This document shows positions 8,686 through 18,128 of a stretch of 64,000 nt of DNA, in pieces. Location: contig JAEZVF010000005.1 in NCBI GenBank assembly GCA_023443225.1, positions 1 to 64,000 of the forward strand. The letters run 5' to 3'. Each line of letters starts with the position of its first letter. Within the stretch, counting starts at the first letter, position 1. The notes beneath the pieces are model-generated. The model made no database searches, was not told the DNA's origin, and worked only from the letters and a program-made list of their open reading frames with translations. The position numbers were made by a program, and so were the translations under genes. The DNA is from Bacillota bacterium. Lineage in GTDB: Bacteria; Bacillota; Clostridia; Lachnospirales; Lachnospiraceae.

Positions 8686-9648
8686 ATGTTTAAAATTACA
8701 AAAGATAGGAAAGAACGATATCCAGAGTTCAAAGAAGGAATAAAAGCTTATATCCATTTATCCCTAGCGATGTTTATTTGTGGCAGTGCAGTAGTGGCCA
8801 GTAAAATGATGGTATCAACAATTCCAACCTTTTTAGTAACAGAACTTGAGCTATTACTTGGATTACTTATCCTATTGCCGTTAACATTTATTATAAAAAA
8901 AGACATTCCTAAATTGGATGGAAAAACGCATTTGATTTTATTTTGTCAGGCACTATGCGGTATTTTTCTGTATCGAATTTTTATTTTTATTGGTCTTAAC
9001 TATACTACAGCAGCAACGGGGGGATTAATCTCTAGTATATCACCACTTATGGTAGTAATATTAGCGCATATTTTATTGAAGGAAAAGCTGTCAGTAAATC
9101 AGGTGATCGGAATTATATGCGTATTTATTGGTCTGATGATGATAAATCTTGATATAAAATCTACTAGCATTGGCGGGATGAGTAGGATGAAAGGAAATGT
9201 TTTGATTCTGGCAGCAGTAATTTGCGAAGCACTTTTTTCAGTATTGAGTAAAGTAAAATGTAAACCAATGACAGCACTTTATCGAACAACCATAATCGCA
9301 ATAGATGCATCTATTTTATTGTTGCCATTTGCTGTCCGTGATGCACTTAACTATGATTTTATGAAGATGGATTGGAAAACTATTCTTTGTATCCTTTACT
9401 ATGGTGTTTTCGTATCATTTTTATCTTATGTGTTATGGTTCAAAGGAATTGAAAAAGTTTCTGCTGGAAAAGCAGCGGTATTTACCAGTATTGTTCCCAT
9501 AAGCAGTATCATACTGTCGGTTATCCTATTGAAAGAAGAGTTAAAACTGATGCATTTCGTCAGTCTCATCAGTATTATACTTGGAATTTGGATATCTTGC
9601 AGTAATCGTAAGCTATTATCGCAAAAGATTTTTAAGAAAAAGAAGTGA
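8686..9648 (+). CDS. EamA/DMT-family transporter, probable metabolite exporter
   Basis: 320-residue membrane protein with ten predicted helices arranged as two EamA repeats (roughly residues 15-150 and 165-310). The family mostly exports amino acids, nucleobases or other metabolites. ATG 8686 is preferred over ATG 8680 because AAGAGGT ends right before 8680. Divergence from a PLP-type MocR regulator, with operator repeats between, suggests export of an amino compound or vitamin B6-related molecule. This is inference only. Confidence 0.87.
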   Translation: MFKITKDRKERYPEFKEGIKAYIHLSLAMFICGSAVVASKMMVSTIPTFLVTELELLLGLLILLPLTFIIKKDIPKLDGKTHLILFCQALCGIFLYRIFIFIGLNYTTAATGGLISSISPLMVVILAHILLKEKLSVNQVIGIICVFIGLMMINLDIKSTSIGGMSRMKGNVLILAAVICEALFSVLSKVKCKPMTALYRTTIIAIDASILLLPFAVRDALNYDFMKMDWKTILCILYYGVFVSFLSYVLWFKGIEKVSAGKAAVFTSIVPISSIILSVILLKEELKLMHFVSLISIILGIWISCSNRKLLSQKIFKKKK

Positions 9649-9702
9649 ATATTGCACCCATATGGCATAAAATGACACTCAAAGAAGAGAAAGGGGCATA
9701 AT

Positions 9703-10068
9703 ATGAATCTAAAGAAATTAGAAACAAATTTTTCTGTATGTAAATTAAAAGATATTTCAAAAGTTAATTTTTTTGATGATTACTGTTTTCTTGGAAAAAC
9801 AGACGAAGAGATTTCACTGGTGTGTGATACGGATTCTGTACCGGAGAATTATGTAGCATGCGAGAATGGTTGGAGGGCGTTTCGGGTAGAAGGAACTTTA
9901 GATTTTTCATTGATTGGAATTATATCAAAAATATCTAAGATATTAGCGGATAATCAAATAGGCATTTTTGTAGTTTCAACTTATAATACAGATTACATAT
10001 TGGTGAAGGAAGAAAATTGGGATTTCGCTGTTAGGGTTCTGACGAAAGAGGGTTATACATTCTTATAG
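9703..10068 (+). CDS. ACT-domain protein (COG3603-like)
   Basis: 121-residue protein with a tandem-ACT-like fold: SLIGIISKISKILADNQIGIFVVSTYNTDYILV is the second repeat (shown by its SLIGI...ILADNQIGIFVVST core). Such small ACT proteins bind amino acids and act as sensors, and no catalytic residues are visible. It starts after GAAAGGGGC and lies 54 bases after the exporter, so it may share its transcript. Confidence 0.8.
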   Translation: MNLKKLETNFSVCKLKDISKVNFFDDYCFLGKTDEEISLVCDTDSVPENYVACENGWRAFRVEGTLDFSLIGIISKISKILADNQIGIFVVSTYNTDYILVKEENWDFAVRVLTKEGYTFL

Positions 10069-10198
10069 TAGAAATTTATTACTTCGACTCCTAATTGAAA
10101 AGCAAGTGGAAAATATGGTTGATATATGATATGATAGGTAAACAATGTATAAAGACAATAAACTTATAGTACATAGTAGAACCGTGTAGGAGGCTTGC

Positions 10199-10987
10199 AT
10201 GCAAAATACAAGAACACTAGAAAATATTAAACTATTTGTTCTGGATATGGATGGAACATTTTATTTAGGTAATAAAATCTTTGATTTCTCATTGGAATTT
10301 TTAGATAAAGTAAAGAAAAGTGGCAAAAAGTTTGTTTTTTTCACAAATAACTCTTCCAAAGCTTCGAAGGATTATATTGTAAAGCTTGCAAGGATGAATT
10401 GCTTTATTGGGGAAAAGTATATCATGACCTCTGGAGATATTACCATCGAATACTTGCGGACACAGTATCCGAAAGCTTCGGTCTATCTGATGGGTACAAA
10501 AGAGCTTGAAAAAAGTTTCGAGGATGCTGGTATAAATTTGGTGAGTACAATGCCAGATGTGGTAGTCATTGGGTTTGATACTTCACTAACTTATGAAAAA
10601 TTAGAAAAAGCTTGTACTTATATTCGAAATGGAGCAAAATTTATAGCAACTCATCTTGATATTAATTGTCCTACAGAAGACGGATTTATTCCAGATTGTG
10701 GTGCTATCTGTGAAGCAATTAAGCTGTCTACTGGTGTAGAGCCTGAATTCATGGGGAAACCGTATGCTAGAACGGTTGAAATGATTTCTGGGCGAACAAA
10801 CATTCCCAAAGACGAAATTGCCTTTGTTGGAGACCGATTATATACGGATGTGGCTACCGGAGTTAATAATGGGAGTATGGGAATCTTAGTTTTATCCGGT
10901 GAAACGAAACTTAGCGATGTAGATAAATCTGACGTGAAACCAGACTTTATTTTTCCATCTTTAAAGGAAATTGGTGAGTTGTTATAA
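10199..10987 (+). CDS. HAD-IIA (NagD-like) phosphatase
   Basis: 262-residue haloacid-dehalogenase-superfamily hydrolase. The nucleophile motif is LDMDGTFYLG (first Asp about residue 17), motif II is FFTNNSS, and the C-terminal metal motif is GDRLYTDVATG. The length and cap pattern are those of subfamily IIA (NagD/AraL/PGP), which dephosphorylates small sugar or nucleotide phosphates. The start has a strong AGGAGG. The substrate is unknown. Confidence 0.93.
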   Translation: MQNTRTLENIKLFVLDMDGTFYLGNKIFDFSLEFLDKVKKSGKKFVFFTNNSSKASKDYIVKLARMNCFIGEKYIMTSGDITIEYLRTQYPKASVYLMGTKELEKSFEDAGINLVSTMPDVVVIGFDTSLTYEKLEKACTYIRNGAKFIATHLDINCPTEDGFIPDCGAICEAIKLSTGVEPEFMGKPYARTVEMISGRTNIPKDEIAFVGDRLYTDVATGVNNGSMGILVLSGETKLSDVDKSDVKPDFIFPSLKEIGELL

Positions 10988-11070
10988 TATCAAGGAAGTT
11001 GAAATAGAATAGAATATTACAAAGTGTTCGATATGATATAAACATAAGAAACATGAGGGGGAGGATGCAG

Positions 11071-11781
11071 GTGGATACAGATTTTATAAAAGACATGGAT
11101 ATTATCTTACATGAGGTAAATGTAATATCAATTACAATTCGAATACTCATGGCAATGTTCATGGGTGGTATCCTTGGATTTGAGCGGGAGAGAAAGAACC
11201 GACCGGCTGGATTTCGTACCTATATGCTCGTATGCATTGGGGCTGCGCTTGTTATGATTACGAATCAATATGTTTATGAGAATTTTGATGCTTCTAGTAG
11301 CGATCCAGTAAGACTTGGAGCACAGGTAATCAGTGGTATTGGTTTTCTAGGTGCAGGGACCATCATTGTAACGAAAAGAAATCAGATTAAAGGTTTAACA
11401 ACGGCAGCTGGTTTATGGGCATCTGCTTGCTTGGGACTAACCATAGGAATCGGATTTTATTCCGGTGCAATTATCGGAGGACTTGGTATTTTTATAGCGA
11501 TGATAGCACTGCATAAAGTGGACTTAAAGATTCGCAAGGGTGGTAAATTAATTGATGTTTATGTAGAGTTTAGCAGTATCACCAATATCTCAGCTTTTAT
11601 GAATTATATTCAAACAAATAATCTGGAGGTTGAAGATTTACTTATGAATAAAGGTCAAATACCCGGGAATGAAAATGTTGCACTGGTATTAACACTAAAA
11701 ATTAATACAAAGATGCAGCATACCGCTATCATACAATTATTAAGTCAGGCTGATGGAATTCAATATATTGAAGAATTGTAA
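11071..11781 (+). CDS. MgtC/SapB family membrane protein
   Basis: About 236 residues with an N-terminal set of five hydrophobic helices. It contains the family motifs GGILGFERERKNRPAGFRTYMLV (start of that run shown as GILGFERERK) and GIGFLGAGTIIV, then a soluble ACT-like C-terminal domain. MgtC proteins modulate Mg2+/phosphate homeostasis and ATP synthase. The start is uncertain: ATG 11053 and ATG 11065 also exist in frame. GTG 11071 is the only one with GGGGGAGG at normal distance (6 bases). Confidence 0.88.
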   Translation: MDTDFIKDMDIILHEVNVISITIRILMAMFMGGILGFERERKNRPAGFRTYMLVCIGAALVMITNQYVYENFDASSSDPVRLGAQVISGIGFLGAGTIIVTKRNQIKGLTTAAGLWASACLGLTIGIGFYSGAIIGGLGIFIAMIALHKVDLKIRKGGKLIDVYVEFSSITNISAFMNYIQTNNLEVEDLLMNKGQIPGNENVALVLTLKINTKMQHTAIIQLLSQADGIQYIEEL

Positions 11782-11888
11782 ATGGGAACATCAACATGAC
11801 AATACTCTTCCTGAATGAATTGAATTATATTAGGTTTCATTGGAATACTAATATAGAAATAATTCGATCTTTTAAAATGGAGGAGTTT

Positions 11889-12038
11889 ATGGCAAAGAAT
11901 AATAAAATGAAAAGTACAAAAAATAATAAAAAGGAAGATGGCACCTTTCATTCAAAACATATCAAACATGATCCTCAGGCGGAGAGTGCAAGAGCAGTGT
12001 TTGGTTTAAATGATGATAGCCGTCAAAGAAATAAATAA
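11889..12038 (+). CDS. Small lysine-rich protein (49 aa), function unknown
   Basis: The 49-residue product is basic and hydrophilic, with the core GTFHSKHIKHDPQAESARAVFG. It starts after GGAGG at ideal spacing and is followed directly by a long terminator hairpin. It resembles small clostridial hypothetical proteins that I recall as a CPC_1213-like family, but I am not certain of that name. There is no signal peptide or membrane segment. An upstream in-frame ATG (11796) lacks a ribosome site. Confidence 0.75.
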   Translation: MAKNNKMKSTKNNKKEDGTFHSKHIKHDPQAESARAVFGLNDDSRQRNK

Positions 12039-12046
12039 TTAGAATA

Positions 12047-12086
12047 CATGAATGGGTTGTTGAAAAAATTCAACAACCCATTCATG
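12047..12086. terminator. 18-bp perfect hairpin after the small protein gene
   Basis: The arms 12047-12064 and 12069-12086 are perfectly complementary with an AAAA loop. The T-run is short, so it may end transcripts or stabilise the mRNA 3' end. Confidence 0.75.
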
Positions 12087-12105
12087 TTCTAATAATCTGA
12101 AATAT

Positions 12106-12133
12106 TTGACACGCGGCTTTTCTCTGATATAAT
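12106..12133 (+). promoter_or_regulatory. Promoter of the rhomboid gene
   Basis: TTGACA (12106-12111), a 16-base spacer and TATAAT (12128-12133) lie about 30 bases before the ATG at 12163. Confidence 0.75.
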
Positions 12134-12162
12134 TAGATTTAGTAATTCATAGAGGAGAGAGT

Positions 12163-12747
12163 ATGGAAAGTATTAAAAAAATCTGTGGTAAATTTCAATA
12201 TAATTCACCGGTAACTTTGACCTTTGCTTTATTATCCTTCCTAGCTCTTTTGCTGGGGATAGCAACAAATGGCTTAACAACAGGACTTTTATTCAGTGTT
12301 TATAAATCATCCTTTATAAATCCGCTTACCTTTGTGAGACTATTAGGACATGTACTTGGACATGCAGATTGGAGCCATTTTGCAGCAAATATGGTTTTGT
12401 TTCTTGTATTAGGACCAATGTTAGAAGAAAAATACGGTTCGAAGCAATTAGTTGAAATGATCATAATAACGGCAGTGGTTTCTGGATTATTCTATATGAT
12501 ATTCTTCCCAAACAACGCTATGCTTGGTGCAAGTGGGATTGTATTTATGATGATTGTTTTATCATCTGCGGCAGGTATGAAGGATGGTAGAATTCCAATT
12601 ACGCTATTATTGGTGGTAGTAATCTATTTGGGTGGTGAATTACTGGAAAGCTTCGGAAAAGGCGATGGTATTGCACATGCGGCACACATTGTAGGCGGTT
12701 TATGCGGTACGGGATTTGGGTTTTTATTAGGACATAAAACAAAATAG
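12163..12747 (+). CDS. Rhomboid-family intramembrane serine protease
   Basis: 194-residue polytopic membrane protein. The catalytic serine is Ser124 in LGASGIVF and the catalytic histidine is His175 in AAHIVGG. The HADWSHFAANMVLF segment supplies the conserved histidine/asparagine region of helix 2. Rhomboids cut single-pass membrane proteins inside the bilayer. It has its own promoter and GAGGAGAG ribosome site, and is followed by a hairpin shared with the convergent lipoprotein gene. Its substrate is unknown. Confidence 0.9.
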   Translation: MESIKKICGKFQYNSPVTLTFALLSFLALLLGIATNGLTTGLLFSVYKSSFINPLTFVRLLGHVLGHADWSHFAANMVLFLVLGPMLEEKYGSKQLVEMIIITAVVSGLFYMIFFPNNAMLGASGIVFMMIVLSSAAGMKDGRIPITLLLVVVIYLGGELLESFGKGDGIAHAAHIVGGLCGTGFGFLLGHKTK

Positions 12748-12750
12748 AAG

Positions 12751-12799
12751 ATAGGGGGTGTTGCTTCAAGTTGTAAAGTTGATAAGCAACATCCCCTAT
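12751..12799. terminator. Hairpin between convergent rhomboid and lipoprotein genes
   Basis: The arms 12751-12766 and 12784-12799 pair over 16 bases (one G-U) and could serve both strands. T-runs are weak on both sides. Confidence 0.7.
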
Positions 12800-12815
12800 A
12801 TTGAATTGTAATAAT

Positions 12816-15029
12816 TTACTCTGATAGATACAGACTGGTCTTTTCTATGATACGGTCTGCAGTTTCTTCGGCAGATAAAGTTCCTTTAAAAAAGTCCTTT
12901 GTTTCTTCTAAGAAAACGGAGTTAATTTGAGTGTCATTTATTGCACGGTTGTTTGTTGATAAACAAGCACTGACCAATGTATCAATCTGTTCCTGATTCA
13001 AAACTCGAAATACAATTTCACTGTAGCTTCCATCTTCATTTTCTATTTCAGAATAAGCTTGATAATCATTCCGGTTAAGTTGTGAACATAAGGTAAGTGC
13101 TTTTGCATTGACAGGAAAACCATCATAAAAATCTTCTTTACCAATTTCTTCAGAGAAAACGAAAGAAATAAATTCTTTACATAACTCTTTTTGTTTACTG
13201 TTATTATTAATTCCTATTTCACATTCTGGAATAAATGAACTCTCAAAAGGAATGAAATCTCCATTTACATACGTAACAATACCAAGTGGGAACATGGAAT
13301 CGTTAAAACCATTCACAGATTTCAGGCAGAGCTTAATGTTACTAGCGAGTTCCCATATGTTATTTCCCCGATATCCATCTTCTGAATATTGGTCTATGAT
13401 GCCGGAATTCCCTGCAATCACTTTGATATCAGATAATAAAGCGATTAGATTTTCTTTATTAATTGTAGCAGTTTCCGTCATGATTCTCGATGTAATAAAT
13501 GGTGAAAATACAGAAATAAAATCATCTTGCGTCATATTACCAAATAAAGATGTACTATCCTGTTCGTTTACATAATCCGCCAATTTATCAATCGTACCGA
13601 TTTCCTTAACCTCTTCATTTCTACCATATAACAAAGGAAGTTCAAATCGGACAGGTGCATAGTATATCTTACCCTCTTTTATATACGGATTCAATATATT
13701 TGTAAGGAGATCACCATTGTCCAACATAGGCTTAATGACATCACTCATATCTGTAAGGACACCTTTTTCTACATAGGAGTCGGCAGGAAGTCCATCTAAG
13801 AGGAGCATATCCGTTCCACCTCCGGCTAACAATTCCGTGTTCAAGGTCTTAATATAGTCTTCCTTAACTGCCGTATTTGATGTTGTATATTCATCCGTTG
13901 TCATAGCAACGGTAAAGTTTACTCTTACCTCCGGATGTTTTTGCTGGAAAAGAGCAACTGCCTGTCGTATCGTTGCGTTATCCTTCAACGAATAGATGGT
14001 CAGTTCTGTCGATGGAATGCTGTCAATGGTTTCATCATAGTAGTATTTTATTAAGGAGTAACCATTACTTGAATTAAACAGAACATAATAGTTGTCATCA
14101 TTACCTGCTATAGCACCTGAATTCCACAAGGATTGCATGGTAAGCGAAGTAAGGGTGCCATCCACAACTGTCTGCCAGATGGAGGTTGATTCTTCTAAGA
14201 CATGTATGCCATCCGGATTGCATAATATAATGTCTTTATTCTTGTTTACATCCAGAAAGGAATATCCTTCAATTTTGGATTCGAATGGATAACTGGTCTT
14301 GGTGTACCCTTTTTTGGTATCGTATACATCGATACCTTTCAATTTTAAGCTATAATCACTTTTTCCAACAATCAAGTTTTGACCGTAGGAAATAAAAGAG
14401 ATGCCATTATAGTCAGCTTCCGTTATCGTATGTTCTATCTTCATAGTGGTTGCATTATAGAATTTAATTTCTCCTAACATATAGGCAACCAAAGTACCAT
14501 CATCTAAAACAGTAACTCTTTCCGGAGTATAATAACTATTATAATCTGGGATTTTTTCGTCCCAACCTTCCGGGATTAAGACATCATAGCTAATTCCATC
14601 GGAAGATTTAAGTATACTAGCTTTATAGACTTCATCTGAAATTTCAACATAATAGAGATATTGATTTCCTGCTGCATCATCCATAACCATATTCTGATAA
14701 TTAGCACCGATTGGTAGATCGATGGATTTAAGCCATTCCGGGGTATCATCAATCCATGAACCGTCTTGATTCATCTGGAATCCAGAAACGGTTAGTTGTT
14801 TGTCGCCGGAAAATGAATAGAGATATGGCATTCCGTTTTTCTTGCATATTTGTAAGGTTGCATTTTTATCAATACCGGGCGGAAGAGAAATGTTACTTTC
14901 TACATAGCGGCCTTTCCCCTTTTGTGTTGATGTATTTTGCGATGAAGTATTTTTATTTCCTGTTTTACTGCAACCGGAAATCATAAGTATAAGTATGATT
15001 ATCAGTACTCTAAATTTTTGCCTGTTCAT
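12816..15029 (-). CDS. Large extracellular solute-binding lipoprotein (sugar ABC type)
   Basis: About 737 residues. The start is a lipoprotein signal with lipobox MISGC, then a Ser/Thr/Asn-rich linker. Residues up to about 340 form an extra N-terminal region with repeated beta-strand/turn patterns, possibly a propeller-like sensor. The C-terminal ~390 residues match family 1 solute-binding proteins (KHPEVRVNF, DMLLLDGLPADSY, IYYAPVRFELP). The gene is divergent from the two-component system, and matching sugar-type permeases lie just beyond it. ATG 15029 follows GAAAGGGG, and the 12 further upstream residues would precede the signal peptide. The ligand is unknown. Confidence 0.87.
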   Translation of the reverse strand: MNRQKFRVLIIILILMISGCSKTGNKNTSSQNTSTQKGKGRYVESNISLPPGIDKNATLQICKKNGMPYLYSFSGDKQLTVSGFQMNQDGSWIDDTPEWLKSIDLPIGANYQNMVMDDAAGNQYLYYVEISDEVYKASILKSSDGISYDVLIPEGWDEKIPDYNSYYTPERVTVLDDGTLVAYMLGEIKFYNATTMKIEHTITEADYNGISFISYGQNLIVGKSDYSLKLKGIDVYDTKKGYTKTSYPFESKIEGYSFLDVNKNKDIILCNPDGIHVLEESTSIWQTVVDGTLTSLTMQSLWNSGAIAGNDDNYYVLFNSSNGYSLIKYYYDETIDSIPSTELTIYSLKDNATIRQAVALFQQKHPEVRVNFTVAMTTDEYTTSNTAVKEDYIKTLNTELLAGGGTDMLLLDGLPADSYVEKGVLTDMSDVIKPMLDNGDLLTNILNPYIKEGKIYYAPVRFELPLLYGRNEEVKEIGTIDKLADYVNEQDSTSLFGNMTQDDFISVFSPFITSRIMTETATINKENLIALLSDIKVIAGNSGIIDQYSEDGYRGNNIWELASNIKLCLKSVNGFNDSMFPLGIVTYVNGDFIPFESSFIPECEIGINNNSKQKELCKEFISFVFSEEIGKEDFYDGFPVNAKALTLCSQLNRNDYQAYSEIENEDGSYSEIVFRVLNQEQIDTLVSACLSTNNRAINDTQINSVFLEETKDFFKGTLSAEETADRIIEKTSLYLSE

Positions 15030-15145
15030 AAAATATCCCCTTTCAGATTCATGTTCGTGTTGCAAATGATTTATGAATATGTTATAACGTGCTTATCTCT
15101 AACGAACCTTAAATTGGAAAACAAAAATGAAAAGAGGGACTTATC

Positions 15146-15817
15146 ATGCGTATTTTAGTTATTGAGGATGATAAAGAGCTATGCTCTATCTTAGAATATC
15201 AATTTAAAAAGAATGGAATGGAACTGGACTTTTGTTATAATGGAGAGGATGCATTCTTTTATACGAGTAAGCAGGCATATGATGTTATTATTTTAGACCG
15301 TATGTTACCGGGAATGGATGGGATTTCAATTTTACGAGAGCTAAGGAAGCAAAAAGTAGCAACACCGGTTATCATGCTGACTGCTATGGGCAGCCTTAAA
15401 AATCGTATTGAGGGATTGGATACTGGTGCCGATGATTACCTCACCAAGCCATTTGAAATCGATGAACTTTTTGCCAGAATTCGTGCCCTTGCCAGAAGAC
15501 CTGTAAAATTAACGATTACACAAGAATTATGCTTTTCTGATTTCTGTCTGAGTGAAAGTAAAATAGAATTAATAAGAGGAGATGAGAGCTGTTCACTGTC
15601 AAAAAGAGAGTATGATCTTCTCTCCTTCTTTATTAAAAATAAGGGACAAATATTAACCAGAGAAGTACTTTTGTCTAGGGTATGGGGAGCAGACAGTTTT
15701 GTAACAGATGGTAATCTGGATAATTTCATCTGTTTTCTCCGTAAGAGACTGCGTTCTGTACATAGCCATGCAACAATAAAAACAATTCGATCGATTGGAT
15801 ATCGACTGGAGGAATAA
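15146..15817 (+). CDS. OmpR/PhoB-family response regulator
   Basis: 223-residue regulator: receiver domain (residues 1-115; acidic pocket EDD at 7-9, phospho-acceptor Asp51 in IILDRMLPG, Lys in LTKPFE) and a C-terminal winged helix ending IKTIRSIGYRLEE. The histidine kinase starts 4 bases after its stop. Its place between a solute-binding lipoprotein and transport genes suggests that it controls this locus in response to an extracellular compound. Confidence 0.95.
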   Translation: MRILVIEDDKELCSILEYQFKKNGMELDFCYNGEDAFFYTSKQAYDVIILDRMLPGMDGISILRELRKQKVATPVIMLTAMGSLKNRIEGLDTGADDYLTKPFEIDELFARIRALARRPVKLTITQELCFSDFCLSESKIELIRGDESCSLSKREYDLLSFFIKNKGQILTREVLLSRVWGADSFVTDGNLDNFICFLRKRLRSVHSHATIKTIRSIGYRLEE

Positions 15818-15820
15818 GAT

Positions 15821-17110
15821 ATGTTTCATAAACTAAAGAGACGTTTAGTTTTGTTATATGGTGTAACCACAAGTATTATTCTAACCTTGATTGTATGCGG
15901 CGTTTTTCTCATCCTCCATAAGCAAAGCAGGGAACAGAATCAGGTTTTATTTAAAAAGAATGTAGAACAGATTGCTGAGAAGATTCGTACGGAAAACATC
16001 ATCAGTAATTCTTGGCTGATTAAAATACAAGAGGAAAGTGACCTCCTTATTTTTATTGAGGACAGCGGTAAGCTGCTTACTAATTATAATCGAATTGACC
16101 AGAATGTAAATACTTTGGAAATGATTATAAAGTTAAAAGAACTTGCATTGGTTGAAGGTATTAATCTTAATCAGAAGCCGCTCTTTTCATCTACAGAGAA
16201 AACATCCATATATCAAATACAGCAAGACCGGACAAGGTATCTTGGGATGGCAATGTTAATAGCTAGGGATACTGGCTGGTTAAATGTTATGGCTATTTAC
16301 TATGACGCAAACAGTAATAATCAACTTCTTCAGCTGCTATTCTTGTTTTTTTTCATTGATCTTATTGGTGTAGCTGCATTATTCCTCATAAGCAATTTGT
16401 ATATCGGAAATGTTCTAAGGCCTTTGGAAGAGGGGAAAAGAGAACAAACTACTTTTATTGCATCGGCTTCTCATGAATTACGTTCCCCGCTTACGGTAAT
16501 TAAGGCAGGGATTTCCTCAATGAAGGGCGATAATTCGAAGATAGATCAATTTTTACCCCATATTGAGAGAGAATGTGACCGGATGTCCAGACTAATCAGT
16601 GATATGCTTTTATTAGCTTCCACAGATGCCGGTAATTGGAGTCTTGAAAAGGAGCCAGTTGACATGGATACGCTATTGATTGAAAGCTATGATACTTATT
16701 CTATCCTATGTAGTGAAAGGAATTGCAAGTTATACATTAATCTCCCCCAAGAACCTTTACATAAAATGAATGGGGATAAGGAACGCTTAAAGCAAGTAGT
16801 AGCTATTCTATTGGATAATGCTATGACACATACACCATTGGGCGGGCACATAACAATTTATGCTTATAACAGAAAACGCTCTGTTGAAGTTGAAGTTGAA
16901 GACCATGGCTTGGGGATTCCAGATGGAGAGAAAATGCATATATTTGAGCGGTTTTATCGAGGTGACAAGTCTCGTAATGAGAAAAATCATTATGGTCTTG
17001 GTCTTAGTATTGCAAGAGAACTGATTGAACTTCATGGAGGAGTTATTACTGTAAAAGACACGGAAGGTGGAGGAGCAACCTTTGTTTTAAACCTACCTTT
17101 TCATACATAA
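15821..17110 (+). CDS. Membrane sensor histidine kinase
   Basis: 429-residue kinase with two membrane helices (about residues 10-32 and 170-195) enclosing an extracytoplasmic sensor of some 135 residues. A HisKA box with His218 in SASHELRSPL and an HATPase domain (DNAMTHTP N-box, DHGLGIP and GLGLSIARELI G-boxes) follow. No HAMP domain is clear. It partners the preceding regulator. The signal is unknown but is plausibly the substrate of the adjoining transport genes. Confidence 0.95.
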   Translation: MFHKLKRRLVLLYGVTTSIILTLIVCGVFLILHKQSREQNQVLFKKNVEQIAEKIRTENIISNSWLIKIQEESDLLIFIEDSGKLLTNYNRIDQNVNTLEMIIKLKELALVEGINLNQKPLFSSTEKTSIYQIQQDRTRYLGMAMLIARDTGWLNVMAIYYDANSNNQLLQLLFLFFFIDLIGVAALFLISNLYIGNVLRPLEEGKREQTTFIASASHELRSPLTVIKAGISSMKGDNSKIDQFLPHIERECDRMSRLISDMLLLASTDAGNWSLEKEPVDMDTLLIESYDTYSILCSERNCKLYINLPQEPLHKMNGDKERLKQVVAILLDNAMTHTPLGGHITIYAYNRKRSVEVEVEDHGLGIPDGEKMHIFERFYRGDKSRNEKNHYGLGLSIARELIELHGGVITVKDTEGGGATFVLNLPFHT

Positions 17111-17210
17111 AAATTTGAAGGTACCATAAGCCTCAATCAAAGTTTTTAATTAAAGATTATTTAGAGATATGAGTGTTATTATTAACTCGTAACTTGAAAC
17201 TATATTGATT

Positions 17211-18128
17211 ATGAACTTGAAGTATCAGAGAAAAATGAACTTAAATAAAAAGAAGATTCAAAAACGAAAATTAATAATTAAAAAAGAAACCTTGACAGCT
17301 TGGTTGCTATTACTGCCTAGTTTATTTGGCATTTCTATATTTTTCTTAATTCCATTTCTAGATGTAATACGAAGATCCTTTTATGAAGCAATGAGCGGAA
17401 AATTTGTGGGAGTCGGAAATTACATAACCGTATTTCAAAATGAAGCATTTCGATTAGCAATTAATAATACCATAAGATTTGTTCTTATCTGCATTCCGGC
17501 ATTATTACTCCTATCCTTATTTTTATCCGTATTAATATATGGACTAAGAAAGCATAAAGATTTTTTCAAAATTTCGTTTTTACTACCAATGGCAATTCCA
17601 GTAGCATCGATAGTATTACTGTGGAAAATATTTTTTAATTATAACGGTTTGCTAAATGGAATAATTACTGTGCTAGGTGGTCATTCCATAGACTGGATGA
17701 ATTCCTCGGGTGCTTTTTATGTACTAGTATTCAGCTATTTATGGAAAAACATTGGATATGATATGGTGCTTTGGATGGCTGGTCTAGATGGCATATCCAA
17801 TGCTCTTTACGAGGCGGCGTCAATCGATGGGGCTGGAGTTTGGAAGAAATTTCGTTATATAACCTTACCAGGATTGCTACCTACCATATTTATACTTACT
17901 GTTTTGTCATTGATCAACTCTTTTAAAGTATTCCGTGAAGCTTATTTGGTGGCTGGAAGTTATCCTCACCGTAGTATTTATATGCTTCAACATTTGCTTA
18001 ACAATTGGTTTGTTCATCTTGATATACAAAAAATGTGCGCTTCTGCAGTAATAGTAGCAGTAGTCTTATTGATTTTTATTATCCTAATCCGAAACCTGGG
18101 AAAAAAAGAAGCGGAGGAGAAATCATGA
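17211..18128 (+). CDS. Sugar-type ABC transporter permease (MalF/UgpA-like)
   Basis: About 305 residues with six membrane helices. The coupling motif EAASIDGAGVWKKFRYITLPGL near residue 200 (EAA loop: EAAxxDGA) contacts an ATPase. It belongs to the COG1175 permease group. The start is uncertain: TTG 17205, ATG 17211 and ATG 17235 are in frame and none has a strong ribosome site. The stop overlaps the next ATG as ATGA. No ATPase is encoded nearby, so it probably shares an MsmK-type ATPase from elsewhere. Confidence 0.88.
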   Translation: MNLKYQRKMNLNKKKIQKRKLIIKKETLTAWLLLLPSLFGISIFFLIPFLDVIRRSFYEAMSGKFVGVGNYITVFQNEAFRLAINNTIRFVLICIPALLLLSLFLSVLIYGLRKHKDFFKISFLLPMAIPVASIVLLWKIFFNYNGLLNGIITVLGGHSIDWMNSSGAFYVLVFSYLWKNIGYDMVLWMAGLDGISNALYEAASIDGAGVWKKFRYITLPGLLPTIFILTVLSLINSFKVFREAYLVAGSYPHRSIYMLQHLLNNWFVHLDIQKMCASAVIVAVVLLIFIILIRNLGKKEAEEKS